Source of the DNA: Perkinsus marinus ATCC 50983
Taxonomy: Eukaryota; Perkinsozoa; Perkinsida; Perkinsidae
DNA: 62,925 nucleotides
Assembly: GCF_000006405.1 (NCBI RefSeq)
Contig: NW_003207677.1
Span: 558,508 to 621,432 of the forward strand
Reading direction: 5' to 3'
Under the pieces are notes generated by a model, which was given only the letters and a program-made list of their open reading frames with translations, searched no databases and had not been told where the DNA came from. Positions 52,500 to 62,925 of this stretch are shown in pieces. Both the position numbers and the translations under genes were made by a program. Positions within the stretch are counted from its first letter, which is position 1. Each line of letters starts with the position of its first letter.

Positions 52500-53114
52500 C
52501 ATAATCTTCACAAGAGCCAGGTTCGATCCCTTCACATTGCATGTTCCTCTTATCAAGCATCATACCAATTATCATATCTCGAATTCCTATCAGTTGGCCG
52601 TACATACCCCGCGCCTCGCGATGGCTGGTGGCTTTAGTAGCTCGGCTACCACGCCTCTTTGAGCTAGCCGATACAAGCCTCCTCCGTAGGAAGATAAACC
52701 AACCGTCCCTACAGCCAATACATTAATGAAGTGTAGTGGACAAAGGCAGAAGATGATTGACATCTTATATTCTAGCTCGATGTACTCAGACGTGACCACG
52801 TCCAAGACCATAAGCATTCGAGCTAACGACCAGTAGTTGTGAGAAATTTATCGAAATCGCTTGACCGCTGGACGCTTCAAGTAGCCGAGCCTTTGAACTC
52901 CGGAACACAACAGGATCAATAAAACGAGACCCAGCACTATTTTTGGATGGTCCGGTGATTTAGGGATGAACAGGCGACCGGTCAGGTACGGCGAACAACA
53001 CTCACCACAACAGAACGGATAGAACAATATTGAAATGAAGAAACATGAGAAGAAGGCCCGAGTGTAACACGATTCCATTTCGGGTCTAGCATGTCGAGCG
53101 CCCGGCATCAACAC
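52500..53114 (-). CDS. Possible small membrane protein, two or more exons
   Basis: From ATG 53114 the frame reads MLMPGARHARPEMESCYTRA then FFSCFFISILFYPFCCG, a hydrophobic segment, then a clean donor GTGAGTGTTG. A likely acceptor TTCAAAG leads to LGYLKRPAVKRFR or another frame. Downstream pieces include LDVVTSEYIELEYKMSIIFC. It looks like a short protein with a signal anchor. No family recognised; extent uncertain. Confidence 0.35.
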
Positions 53115-53524
53115 GCTTGTTGATTTTCAATAGGGAAGGCAGGAAGTAGATATTCCTGGGAAAACGCCTAAGCTAGCCTCCTGGCCAATCGAAATGCACC
53201 CAAAACGAACAGACGATGATCGGCCAGAACTCAGACATAATTTCCTGCCAGAGCCGCTACTCTGGAGCAAACTCAGTTGAACAACCTCTAGAGACACTAT
53301 TCGATAAGAAACCGTCGTATGATGCGAATAACGAGCAATCGACGGATCTCCTTTAAGAATGAAGTGAAGAAGACATCTGTGTGAGGACGTGAGACAAGAT
53401 AATACGATCTAATAGTAGTAGACTTGAAAACTATTCGAAGGGAGTAGAACGTACGTCCCTGTCCGAGACCGGAGGCAGCAGACCATAAGGTTAAAAAATA
53501 TATAGTTTATGAAGCGCATCGAGG

Positions 53525-54423
53525 TCAGAATGATTCGTCAGCAACTCGGGTAACGGCTCTATTGCTTTCACAAAGCGAGACCACTTCTCGTCGCTGAGGG
53601 CCAAAAATTCGAGTGACATATATGAAGTTGGTCCAAAGTTGACGAGGTTCCCAAGCAAGAGGTGTCCATATGAGACGAAGCCACATCGGGTGTAACGCCC
53701 ACGAAATCAAGGGGCGCGGCCGAGCCCTCAGGGGTGACCTGAAGACATCGGTCTAGCTGGGCCTCGTCAGATCCACAGACCGTGAAAGTTGCCGAGTCTT
53801 TGCCGGATATCGCGTTCGTCAATTTCCGGTGCTTATAGCAGTAGGCACTGGAGAGCCTCTAGCATATTCCCCACATCCCGGCACGTGACAGGACTTTCCA
53901 CCACCATGTCGAAGACAGAACCTATATAGCGAGGGCACGTAGAGAATCACCATTGACTGCTGCCCTACAGGACCTTAGTGGTGTCCCCTCGTTTGGAAGC
54001 GTTGGGGCACCTAGGCATGGCACATCTGCGCACACTGCAATGCTTCACGCAGAACCGTGTCCCTAAATTGAACCAACATTGAAAGCTTTGCAAGCTGACT
54101 CACCGTTTTGCCGATATTTGTACAGCCCAGAGGGTACGCAGATTTTCCCTTGCTACTATTACATCGTGATCCAGAGCTGATACTGCTAGAGTTGCTGCCC
54201 TTCTGCTTTTCAGCGCTGATGAGTCGAGCATCTCATTATTAAAGTCCTGGGGAGCTCGGATCGGGGCCGTTGACACTATGGGAAAAAGCAGATTTGAATC
54301 GACTTGACGATATTCTCCCTGAACAGAAGGATTTTCTCTATTGTGAATCATCGTTCTCTGTTGCGACTGTACGTCTTGCGGTAGGTCCTCGAGAAGCAGG
54401 GCCAGCTCGAGCGGAGGCAACAA
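53525..54423 (-). CDS. Uncharacterised protein, two or more exons
   Basis: Starts MLPPLELALLLEDLPQDVQS (54423) and continues to RENLRTLWAVQISAKR with a clear donor GTGAGTCAGC. After a 40-bp intron ending TTTAG a piece reads TVLREALQCAQMCHA. Further on, TNAISGKDSATFTVCGSDEA and RCLQVTPEGSAAPLDFVGV (53.8 kb) look coding. The family is unknown and the join to the last piece is tentative. Confidence 0.45.
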
Positions 54424-54820
54424 TGAAATGAAAATTTTGGTGAAGGCAATAAACTGTCACGAGGTCTACAAGCCCCGTCATTTCAGTTCCGACGTTGATT
54501 CACAGGCATCGAATGCTCGGCTGTGGCGTACACTACTCTGCATATGTCTTCTGCCCTCTACACAGTGTGGGGTACGCCCTTAATGTTACAGTCTTCTCTC
54601 AAATGCTTTCATGCCACTACTACTATAAGGTACCCTCTACAACCCTGCAGTCGCCTCCATGACCTTCCAGCCGTACCAATTAACCGCTGAGTGTGATTAC
54701 ACCGACCTTAGCGGTATTATCGGGCTCTCATATGAACTCAGAAACACCAAAGAAGGAGAATAAGAAATCCCTCTCGATCTACTCGTGTAACTCGACACTC
54801 ATTGACTGGTAAAGTACAGA
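54424..54820. other. Intergenic stretch
   Basis: About 400 bp between two minus-strand genes. Nothing recognisable. Confidence 0.4.
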
Positions 54821-55693
54821 TTATTCACTAGTCTTCTCTATGGCGAATCTGCGAGCATCAGCAGCTACAGACACTAGTGAGGTAAGGGCCACGTCCGTGC
54901 TGAAGATCCTGGGCATCGTAGTGACGCACTCGAACCCCTTTTCCCGCATCATCTCGATCTCATAGTCGAGCCAACCGCCCTCAGGGCCCAACGCCAAGAC
55001 CACCCGTTTCGGCGATCCGCTTCCCAAACACTTCACTACTGCTTCGTGGAGTTGACTACAACCGTCGTAAGGGTGACACACGAGTCGGCAGTATTTCTCC
55101 TCAGGGAAAGACCGCTCCAGCTCCCCGTTGAGGAAGCGTTCGAAAGACTTCGGGTGCACGGAAACTTTCGTAAGAGTTGTATCAACACTGGCTTGCTCGA
55201 GGCCCTTGAGTAATAACGGCCGATAGAACTCCGGTCGAAGAACATGTGTTGCCCAAAACGCTTTTTCGACTCTCTCCGCAGTGATAATACAGATTCGCTT
55301 TACGCCAAGTTGCGCTATAGTGGGCCACAATCGGGCCATGACCTTAGGTCGAGGAGCACAAAGGATCAGGTCCACTCCAGGGTCGGCCATGGCTCCCGCT
55401 TCCGCGCCAGCCCCTTGGATAGGCGCAGCGAAATCCACTTTAAATCTAACACCCAATTCTACACTGCTTTCCTCGACCATTACCGAACACAAGGGCCCAT
55501 CGATGACTCCAGCCCTGATCCAATCGCCCGGTTCGCTCTTGAGGACCTTCTGAACGTGTTTGGCTCGTGCATCCGACGACGGCAGTCTGACGTAGGCGAC
55601 AGAGTTCTTCTTCTCATCACACTCAGCATCGGTTGAGGTCGTGGAAGGGTATTCAAGCTCAGCTTCTTCGAATAATATAAGGTTCATAGGCAC
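54821..55693 (-). CDS. rsmE: RsmE-type rRNA (uracil-N3-)methyltransferase, SPOUT family
   Basis: An intronless 290-residue frame. The N-terminal PUA-like part has YVRLPSSDARAKHVQKVLKS (the RxxHxxxVL motif) and EPGDWIRAGVIDG. The SPOUT knot region has DLILCAPRPKVMARLWPTIA and QLGVKRICIITAERVEK, then VVLALGPEGGWLDYEIEMM, the GPEGG loop that binds S-adenosylmethionine, and TMPRIFSTDVALTSLVSV in the position of the family's R-L-R-T-E-T-A motif. Bacterial RsmE methylates U1498 of 16S rRNA. In a protist it may act on organellar rRNA or, as in yeast Bmt-type proteins, on other rRNA. No obvious N-terminal transit peptide. A single-exon gene is unusual among these split genes and may point to a bacterial or organellar source. 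Confidence 0.9.
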   Translation of the reverse strand: MPMNLILFEEAELEYPSTTSTDAECDEKKNSVAYVRLPSSDARAKHVQKVLKSEPGDWIRAGVIDGPLCSVMVEESSVELGVRFKVDFAAPIQGAGAEAGAMADPGVDLILCAPRPKVMARLWPTIAQLGVKRICIITAERVEKAFWATHVLRPEFYRPLLLKGLEQASVDTTLTKVSVHPKSFERFLNGELERSFPEEKYCRLVCHPYDGCSQLHEAVVKCLGSGSPKRVVLALGPEGGWLDYEIEMMREKGFECVTTMPRIFSTDVALTSLVSVAADARRFAIEKTSE

Positions 55694-55969
55694 AGAGAAG
55701 AGAGTAACAAGAGGAACTACTATGGGGTCGAGACAATGTCCATTCTACTCTAACAAATTTACACAACATGAATCGCTTCGCTCCGCCTCCGCGCGCGCGT
55801 CACGTTACGTGAATCACATAGCTTTTGTATGTTCTCTGCCAGAGTCACTGACAGAGTCATCACCCGATACTTCACTCAGCTCTCGTACATGACTAGATAG
55901 CCTAGTAGAGATGAGATGTAACACCAGTCTGGGCATTAGCCATGTGGGCATGCCTGTACTCATGAACTC

Positions 55970-58490
55970 ATGTTAGGAAAAGACATCTTTTCCAGAGAAG
56001 TGAGCAAAGTACTCAGAGCATGAGCAATGAAATCCAATAATTTTCACCCTATCGTTCAACTGCGCGACTACAACAGAGGTTAATACCTCTAGCGACCAGC
56101 GAATTATCCTAGGGGCCACGACAGGTTCGATGTCCTCAGCGGAAGTTTGTAATACAACCACCGTGAGCATCGTCCGATTGAAAGTGTCAAAAATGGGGTG
56201 GAATCCTCGGCGTGAGCCGACTTTCTTGAGTGCCTTCCCCTCAAAGGCATCAAACCATCTACATCTTGATACAAAAACTACGCTGGCGCTGTAGGCCAGA
56301 CGAAACAGCTAAACCTAAGACAATGCATTCAAAAGGACAACCCATTATCAGCGACCAAGGAGAAGGTGCTCACCTCCACCAGCTCGACATAAGCATCCAG
56401 ATCATCGATCTCCTCTAGAGTAGCCGTGGACGGTATCGGGCGTACAACCACGAGGTTAGTGCCTACCATTGTAGGCATCACTTAGCATTGTGGAATAGAC
56501 TTTACCCGAGGCGGCCAGACCAGTGTCCTTACAGAAATCCTTCACATTTTGAATCACTGCTTCTGCCGATTGATAACTGAATTAAAAATATCGGGATATT
56601 TGGAAAAAAAGGGATTTTTTTCTGATCAGAAAAGAATTTGATAAACCAACCCATTGAGCGATCGCGTTACCTAGATGTCTGCAGTGGCTCGACACCCCAG
56701 AGGGTTGTGAAGAAGTTCACCACCGCCTCAGAGGCCGACATGGCCAGGATCTGAACACGGCGCTGATGAGGAAACCTTCACGTGTTGCATCAACACCTTG
56801 CAAGAAGGCCTCATCCTAGAAAGCATAGCCGCTGTTGTTCCGTCGTCCGAGAAGGCCTGAAAAAAAACTATAGCAATAACGACAGTGTTCATGGAATCTT
56901 ACCGCTATGAGCTTAGACTTATTCCCCGGGTCCCTCTGTATTGCGATGGCTCTCTCGACCACCAGTCGTACCACCGAGTCAGATTTACTCGGACTCGACG
57001 AAAATGCATCTGCTGCCGAAACCCGACACTCTACATAACTCTATAACGATGTTCGTAGATCGAGCAGCGAGCTGAGTCTCACTTAATCCTCTAGTGTATG
57101 GATGGTAGCAGCAGCATGTGACGCTTGATCACTGGAGAGCTGAAGGGAATGACGATACCCAGAATGGTTGTCGTGAGAGACGCAAACTGCTTACCAGAGC
57201 TGTATCGCTTTGAACCAATACTGCGGCCATAAGGTTGCCTACTGGTGCGGCAGAGCAGTCCGTGATCACCTATGAAGTTTCGTGGAGACAAAATTATACA
57301 CGAAGTCTGACATGATAGATTATACGAGTCATAGGTGAAACGTTGACCATCAACAGAACCTATGAAGTCTTATTACAGCACTACTGCGAGGTAAGGTTTA
57401 TTGTAGACTCTCACAATGTCAATTACGGTGCGTTTCAGGAGAGCACTGTTGAAAAAGATACGGAGGAGGTCTACAACGAACACCCACAAGTTGCCTACCA
57501 ATTTTCCAGCCAAATTCGCACGGCGCAGATACTCTGAAAGTTTACCGTCAACGGCGGTACAACCTGAGCTCGACCTCACCCGATCCAGTTGGTGCTTACT
57601 ATTCCATCCACAGTCGGGAGGAAGTCATCAATGTTCTTAGTAGAAGTGGTGTGTATCTGGGCTAGCGAACTCCAAGCTGAGAGGGCATTCAGCGCTGAGC
57701 TTCTTACGAATATCTTAATTCTTCTCCTCTTCATTCCCAGGGCAGAGCTCCGAGATAATGTAATTTCGGCGCCAGTGCGAACCGGTGGGATAATGACCGC
57801 GCTGATACCATGTGGTATAGGCACTTTAACAATAGACAGTTTAGCCAGTTCGTTGTTGCCCACAGACAAAGCCAACGAAAAAGGCCGACTGACGCCACTG
57901 TTGCTCTTCCCCGCAGTTCCTGAAAAAAGTTCCCTTCCCGCGGCACGCCCTAGAGGGGACTACTGATCTTGTGGACGCATGAGTTGAGCTTGTCTACTAA
58001 CGCTTGAGGATCAGCTGAGGAGGGTAAAAACTCAGCATTGACCTCTGTCCGACTTGTGTGATACCAGCCTCGTTAAAAACTCCCTTGGTGATGTCCAGTA
58101 CAACAATGGAAGCGCCGCCTCCCAACAACCTTCCAAAATACCTGAGGGCAGTAGGAATGTAGATGTTTCACCAGAGTTATGGGTACTCTTCGGTGAGGTT
58201 CTCCTCCGGTATGGTGACCAGGTTGACCGAGGCTGCGACTTTCATGCAGGGCACTGTACAGGAACAGACATCCACAACGAGACATCCTCAACTCGCTTAC
58301 TGTCCTTTCCCCATAGCCTAGGGGTAGGAGCACTGTTGAAACAGGCTTCGGCGGCGGACTGATGAGGCCATTGGGGTGATGCTAGGCAGATCCTCGTTGA
58401 CTACCTCGTCCATGGCACGGACTCTCTTATCGGCGACCCCGACCATCGTCAAGATGTCCTCTTCTACCTTCGAGTCGATGGCCATCTATC
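55970..58490 (-). CDS. Uncharacterised multi-exon protein
   Basis: Starts MAIDSKVEEDILTMVGVADK (about 58,484) and RVRAMDEVVNEDLPSITPM. Later pieces: CMKVAASVNLVTIPEENLTE, joined across a 45-bp intron to YFGRLLGGGASIVVLDITKG and VFNEAGITQVGQ (58.0-58.25 kb); KVPIPHGISAVIIPPVRTGA (57.8 kb); VITDCSAAPVGNLMAAVLVQ (57.25 kb); SDSVVRLVVERAIAIQRDPG (56.96 kb); ILAMSASEAVVNFFTTLWGV (56.74 kb); YQSAEAVIQNVKDFCKDTG (56.56 kb); NLVVVRPIPSTATLEEIDDL (56.43 kb); VVVLQTSAEDIEPVVAPRII (56.13 kb). All have protein-like codon use and introns near 45 bp. No family recognised. The last exon is not fixed. Confidence 0.5.
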
Positions 58491-58580
58491 TCAAGCGACT
58501 TGGGAAATTAAGGCCTGCCACGGTCGGATGAGAGGCTCCCCCGGATCTTACTTCTGCGTTCCGTGTCGTAAGCGCATGAT

Positions 58581-58599
58581 AACTTCGTGGCGCGCGACA
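58581..58599 (+). other. GC-rich word, copy 6
   Basis: Plus strand reads AACTTCGTGGCGCGCGACAG, about 100 bp upstream of the start of the minus-strand gene at 58.49 kb. Confidence 0.6.
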
Positions 58600-58824
58600 G
58601 ATCGTCGACACTTACTGATTCGAGTCTCGAAATCTCATCTACCGTAAATGATCTACGTGACCAAAGGTCACTGACCATATTTGACTTGCACGCGAATGAT
58701 CATCGCGGAACGCAGGGTCCATAATACGTGACCCGATCGGGGTGTATTCAAGACACCAGTCAAACACAATACACTATTGGCGCGCAGGACCCCTTCTGGG
58801 ATTAAGGAGCAGCGAAACACAGCT

Positions 58825-60010
58825 TTAAGCTAGAACATGGTTTTGAACGACATGTTGATTCGAAGCTATCCCACTGCTTGTGAGCGCCAAGGTGTCTATA
58901 GGCACACGTTGCTGCAATGTGGCCCCCAACGGATAGTAAGAAAGTGTAGCACGACGATCATGAGCATCCCCAAGGATTAGGTTAGCCAGCAATTGGATCT
59001 TTGTGACCGTCTCAGTGGCATGGGTCTCAATAGTCCATCCTGTCATTAGAATGGTGTAGCGAAGCTCCACACTTGGAAGCAATACACGTCTGTTCGGGAC
59101 CGTCCCGATGCCAACCCTCGGAGGGTTATACACGTCGAGTGCCCTGCCACCTCTCGCACTAGGCGTGGCAGATGAGACGCAGGCCATGTAATAGCCACTC
59201 TCGACCGCGTCGGCCGATGGGAAGTTCCTTCCTAGCCCTTCCAACGCTCTACGGAGCAGATTTTAGTCGATATGACCTATCTGCCAGAGACTGTGACCTG
59301 CCGCATTCCACCCGATGGAGGCGAAGCCTGCGCCGACACCCATATTGGCGGCGGCAACACCCCTATCGAGCACGAAAAAGTGGCGTGAACGACTCGATGG
59401 TTGCCGCAAGCAGGTTGAATGAGGCTATAGGCTCCACCTCCGAACTGTTGCTCAGTAAAAAGCGTATGTAGGGGAACGAAGTCGGCTTCACCAGGCTGGA
59501 GCTCGATTACGGCGGTAGTGCCGGCGATCACGCCTGGGACTGCCTCGGTTAAAGCCACGATTGAATTCTCAATCGGGATCGATTGCACTGCTGGTAGTTT
59601 ATTATGAAGCCAGCTAACCGTATTAGCCGGAAGTTCGTTAAGCTCTAGCTGGGTGAGCTTGAGTACATTACACCACACAGGGTTCCAAATAGGCTCCACG
59701 CTAGACAAAGTACCGACGTTCGGGCCTAGGGCGTCGAACAACGCAGTAGTGGCCGACGTGTAGGCCGGTTTCGAGACTGGTTGGCCATTCAACTGCATAA
59801 CGTACGACGACATAAGATCTCTCTTGAGGTCGCCACGGCTGCTTGAAAATACAGCCTTGACACAAAGCCCTTGGGCCCTGAGGGCCTGCCTGCTCCGATG
59901 ATGTTGTAACTTACAACTTGTAAGTGCTTCCGTACCCCGAATTCTTCGGGCCGAATATCTCTGATAAATGTGGACATGTCCGAGGGCTGAATTCTAGAAG
60001 CGGAGAGCAA
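58825..60010 (-). CDS. Uncharacterised multi-exon protein
   Basis: Starts MLSASRIQPSDMSTFIRDIR (60010), EEFGVRKHLQVVSYNIIGAG; then MSSYVMQLNGQPVSKPAYTS and TTALFDALGPNVGTLSSVEP, PAVQSIPIENSIVALTEAVP; then ASFNLLAATIESFTPLF, GVAAANMGVGAGFASIGWNA, LEGLGRNFPSADAVESGYYM, VLLPSVELRYTILMTGWTIE to a stop at 58,825. It looks rich in beta strands and small residues. No family recognised. Several short introns are needed to connect the pieces and their borders are approximate. Confidence 0.45.
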
Positions 60011-60712
60011 TATACTTACGGGTCAACGTGTTATGACGCCTAATTATGGTAGCGTAAAAACACACCGACCGGAATGTACTAACTTATTATATAAAGTAAC
60101 TTCTATCCCTTACCTCAGCAGACTGGTTCGCCAACTTGCTCCTGAGATTCACGGTATAACGCACTCCTGTGTGACCAGGTCACAGTGACCTTGTAGTGCG
60201 AAATTCTCCATGTTGCTATTAGCTCTCAGCTCCGCGCGGGCGCCGGTAGTGATTAAGTGAGTGGATAGGCTCGTGCCAGCAGCCAAGTGGCTGGTGGCTC
60301 GATTTTCGACAGAACTGTCATTTACGGTAGGATATTAAAATAACCCTAAAAGCATGGGCGAGCGCTCGCTACGCGAGGAGTGACAGTGACCCCCATGTTG
60401 ATTAAAACAATTCTGGAATTCAGAATCGATTCTAGCATCGTATTATACGTGTAAAAAGCGTCCTTTGAATCGATTCTGAGTTTCAAGATCGGTTTATTGA
60501 ACGACCCCTGAGTGAGAGCAGAAACCGAGAAGTTGTGAATTCATGTCGGCTAACCGAAGTTGGCGCGTTGGTTCGAGAGCGAAAGCGAGGCGGCGGAGCT
60601 GTTCACACTGAGAGCGGCGGAGACGAGAAATTCTATAAAACATGAGCATATCATGGCATGACGATCATGCATTCCTAGGGATAAGCGGGATCAATGATCC
60701 CGGATCATGCAG
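60011..60712. other. Intergenic stretch
   Basis: No coding exon seen. AGAATCGATTCT (60,422) and GAATCGATTCTGAG (60,470) form a small pair of palindromic words. Confidence 0.4.
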
Positions 60713-61050
60713 GCGTTGGTTTGGTACGCTTAGGAGCACGAGAGGAGGGTGAAGCTGCAGTAGGCCCCTGAGAATCGCCCCAAGCAAAAGGACGAGTTGA
60801 TGCCGGTTGCTTTAGAGGAGGAGGGTCTGCGCGACGTTTCTGAGGAGTGGTGGCAGAGCGAGCATGAGGTGTGGACTGTCAATAGCAATCCCCCAGGTAT
60901 TGGAAGAGGAGCAGCTGATTCATCAGCTCCTTGGTATACACCCCTCCACATATTCTTAGCATATCCGGTTTTTCGACTCGTGCACAGCCACCACAACGAG
61001 TACCATCTTGCGGCTCAGGGAAGTATGTACTTATGCTTTACCTGATATGA
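60713..61050 (-). CDS. C-terminal exon(s) of an uncharacterised protein
   Basis: A minus-strand piece reads STPHARSATTPQKRRADPPP then LKQPASTRPFAWGDSQGPTA and APKRTKPTPA, stop near 60,713. It is Pro/Ser/Lys-rich and disordered. An upstream frame CGGCARVEKPDMLRICGGVY has a possible zinc-binding CxxC. The exon join is not clear. Family unknown. Confidence 0.35.
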
Positions 61051-62168
61051 CCTCCAAGTTTCAGGGCCTAACTCTGTAGTTAGTGAGAAGTCGACGACCG
61101 GTAAAACGTTTTCTCCACATATTCCTAGCATACACGTGTTAAAATTGCGCCTCAAAATACCAACTTTTACTCGGGGAATATATCTATAACTCCGATCCTG
61201 ATCTAATGCTATACATCAATAGAAAGAGAATCGTTCATAATGGTAACCCTCCATGTTTCACTTTCATATTTGCAAAATTGCTCAATTTTGTTACATAATA
61301 GCACTTCACATACCGGCAACTTTTATATATTGTAGCAATTCCCTGAAATATAAACCAGCAAACGATATTCATTCGAGCAGTTCCTGTTATACAATACGCA
61401 AATTTGCGTATTTGTGAAGTGAATTTTACTACTTTGCTGCTTTGTATATCAGCCATACCTTTCTTACACACTAGCACAACAGCAAAAGCCGCAGGAAATA
61501 TACATTCCAGCTAATAGGCACTTTTTTGCCATTTGCTCCTTTGCTATTTTATAACTGAGCCTATTTGAGAACTTCGACTCGCCTCTTCCACTCCGTAGAA
61601 TTGTGCGATAATATATAGTCTTCTCCGACGATGGTGTCTCAGATATTATTATCAAAACGTTCGCTGTGTATAACTCAACTAGATTACCTCAAATATGTCG
61701 ACTCGAGCCTCTATAGAGTGGCTATGGCTGGCGACTATCGGGCTGGGAACCTACTGATCGCTAGGAGTATCTTTTGGATGCTTGCGATGCAAGAACACCA
61801 TCTGAATTGTTAAAGCGCTTGTGTTTCTATTATTTGCTCGTGGTTTACTGTCATTTTTGGTATCATAGTTAGTTGGTATCATACCACCCGCAGTCACTTC
61901 CTCGCATGAGGGAACAAATACGCAGATTGGCGAGTTACTCGTCATCATAATTGATCTCATTTCGACTGTGTGTAACCGCATACGTGTCTTAGTGATTACC
62001 ATGAGGGAGAATCACCTTTCAAGTGCATAGTGTCGACAAGGGTCTTTCCGTGTTGATGATAGACAAGTCAAGTCGATGTGCGGAGTTCGATCGTATGGGC
62101 GCGCGCTTTTCACAAGCAAGTCAAAACGACTAGTGTTATTGCCATCTCAAAGTTTTTAGCCTCCAAGA
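61051..62168. other. Intergenic stretch, AT-rich
   Basis: No convincing exon; includes the promoter region of the transporter at the right edge. Short AT-rich open frames here look random. Confidence 0.4.
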
Positions 62169-62925
62169 ATGGACTCAAACAAGGGGATGTCAACTCGACT
62201 TCTCGATCCATCAGCGGTGGACCTCTCCTCGTCCTCCAGTCTTGTGCCGTATCGCCAAGGCTTCGTACAGAGGTCCTTCGCTCCGCTCACTGCGGGAGGC
62301 ATCAGGCAATCAACGTTTACACTCATCTCGACGGCTATGGGAGGTGGAGTCCTCTGCCTACCATATGTTATGAAACAGGTGAGGATAGCGACACCGCTTT
62401 AGTCGAACTGGTCAGCGTTTCCTTTTTTCAGGTTGGCATCATCAACGGAGTGCTTTTGTTGAGCATCTCGTCGCTTATCGCTTTCGTCACAATGTACATC
62501 CTCATTATGTGTACTGTTAGAGTGAACAAGCATTCGTACGGTTCTCTCCTCGGCTACTGTGCAGGCAAATGGGTTGCTCCAGTGTTGGACATCATACTCT
62601 TCTTCTACGGCATGGGTGCTGTCATCGCTTACTTCATCCTACTCGGTGACTTCTTGCCAGCCCTTTTCCAGCTGGTCGGCGTCACGGTTGCAAGTCGTAC
62701 GATCTGCATGGTCGGGGCGGCAGCCTTTGCGGTACCCCTGGTGCTTCCCCGTCGTTTGTCGGCTCTACAGTACGTCTCTCCAGTGGCCACCTTCTCGCTC
62801 ATTCTCACGGCAGCCATCACGATGATCAAGGCACGCGGTCAAGCTTCGTTGTTGCCCCCCGAAGCCCCGATGGATTTGCTCATTTTCGGGTGGCCTCTGC
62901 TGAAATGCTTTACCATCACACTATT
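62169..62925 (+). CDS. Amino acid/auxin permease family transporter (SLC38/AVT-like), 3' end beyond window
   Basis: ATG 62169 starts MDSNKGMSTRLLDPSAVDLS. The cytosolic N-terminus is Ser-rich. Then LTAGGIRQSTFTLISTAMGG and GVLCLPYVMKQ, the TM1 signature of the AAAP family (G.i...fnl....G.GvL.LP). A 53-bp intron (62379-62431) leads to VGIINGVLLLSISSLIAFVT (TM2), SYGSLLGYCAGKWVAPVLDI, then ILFFYGMGAVIAYFILLGDF (TM3), SRTICMVGAAAFAVPLVLPR and SALQYVSPVATFSLILTAAI. Family members move neutral amino acids across plasma or vacuolar membranes. The open frame runs to the window end, so about half of the protein is missing. Confidence 0.88.

Noticed and set aside
60268-60282. GTGCCAGCAGCC, as in small-subunit rRNA
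   Set aside because: The match stops after 12 bases and the surrounding sequence has no rRNA character.
60350-60362. Telomere-like AACCCTAAAA
   Set aside because: A single occurrence with no tandem array.

Overview
The window reads as nuclear DNA of a unicellular eukaryote. Genes are split by many very short GT-AG introns (mostly about 40-55 bp), the standard genetic code fits, and both strands carry genes. The cytosolic HSP90 ends in MEEVD and looks like alveolate HSP90. With the dense small transposons this suggests an alveolate, perhaps a Perkinsus-like protist; that placement is inference. Product names come from motifs read by eye.

Layout. 1-6.2 kb is mostly transposon debris. 6.25-10.96 kb (+) holds a voltage-gated K+ channel with a cyclic-nucleotide-binding domain, its introns swollen by MITEs. 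11.3-14.8 kb (-) holds a Gln/Pro/RGG-rich, probably RNA-binding protein. 15.9-17.35 kb (-) is an alpha/beta-hydrolase-fold protein, divergent from an MFS sugar transporter (17.98-19.2 kb, +) that contains a 100-N assembly gap. 19.9-20.8 kb (-) is an uncharacterised gene. 21.7-24.5 kb (-) is an SLX4-like scaffold with a PIP box and SUMO-interacting motifs. 24.9-27.6 kb (-) is a histidine phosphatase (phosphoglycerate-mutase-like). 27.8-28.8 kb (-) is the AP-3 sigma adaptin. 29.3-33.7 kb (-) carries exons of helical-repeat proteins. 34.4-36.7 kb (-) is HSP90. 37.1-38.5 kb (+) is a disordered/coiled-coil protein. 39.9-44.1 kb (+) is a LisH/CTLH-WD40 protein, followed head-to-tail by a signal-peptide pseudokinase (44.7-46.9 kb, +). 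47.9-54.4 kb (-) holds uncharacterised genes, one with a 30-bp tandem repeat. 54.8-55.7 kb (-) is an RsmE-type rRNA methyltransferase. 56-61 kb (-) holds uncharacterised multi-exon genes. At 62.2 kb (+) an amino-acid transporter runs off the end.

Two MITE families recur. MITE-H (about 150-190 bp, ends CAGTG...CACTG) makes 8-bp target duplications, as hAT elements do. MITE-G (about 90-130 bp, ends GGAGTTTCACCC) is nearly palindromic and is flanked by a 3-bp ANT direct repeat. Many copies lie in introns, several right beside 3' splice sites. A short GC-rich word (RTGGCGCGYGRY) also recurs six times, four of them in introns. I found no reverse transcriptase, integrase, capsid gene, CRISPR array or rRNA. 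The genes look like ordinary housekeeping and signalling functions, with no common pathway.
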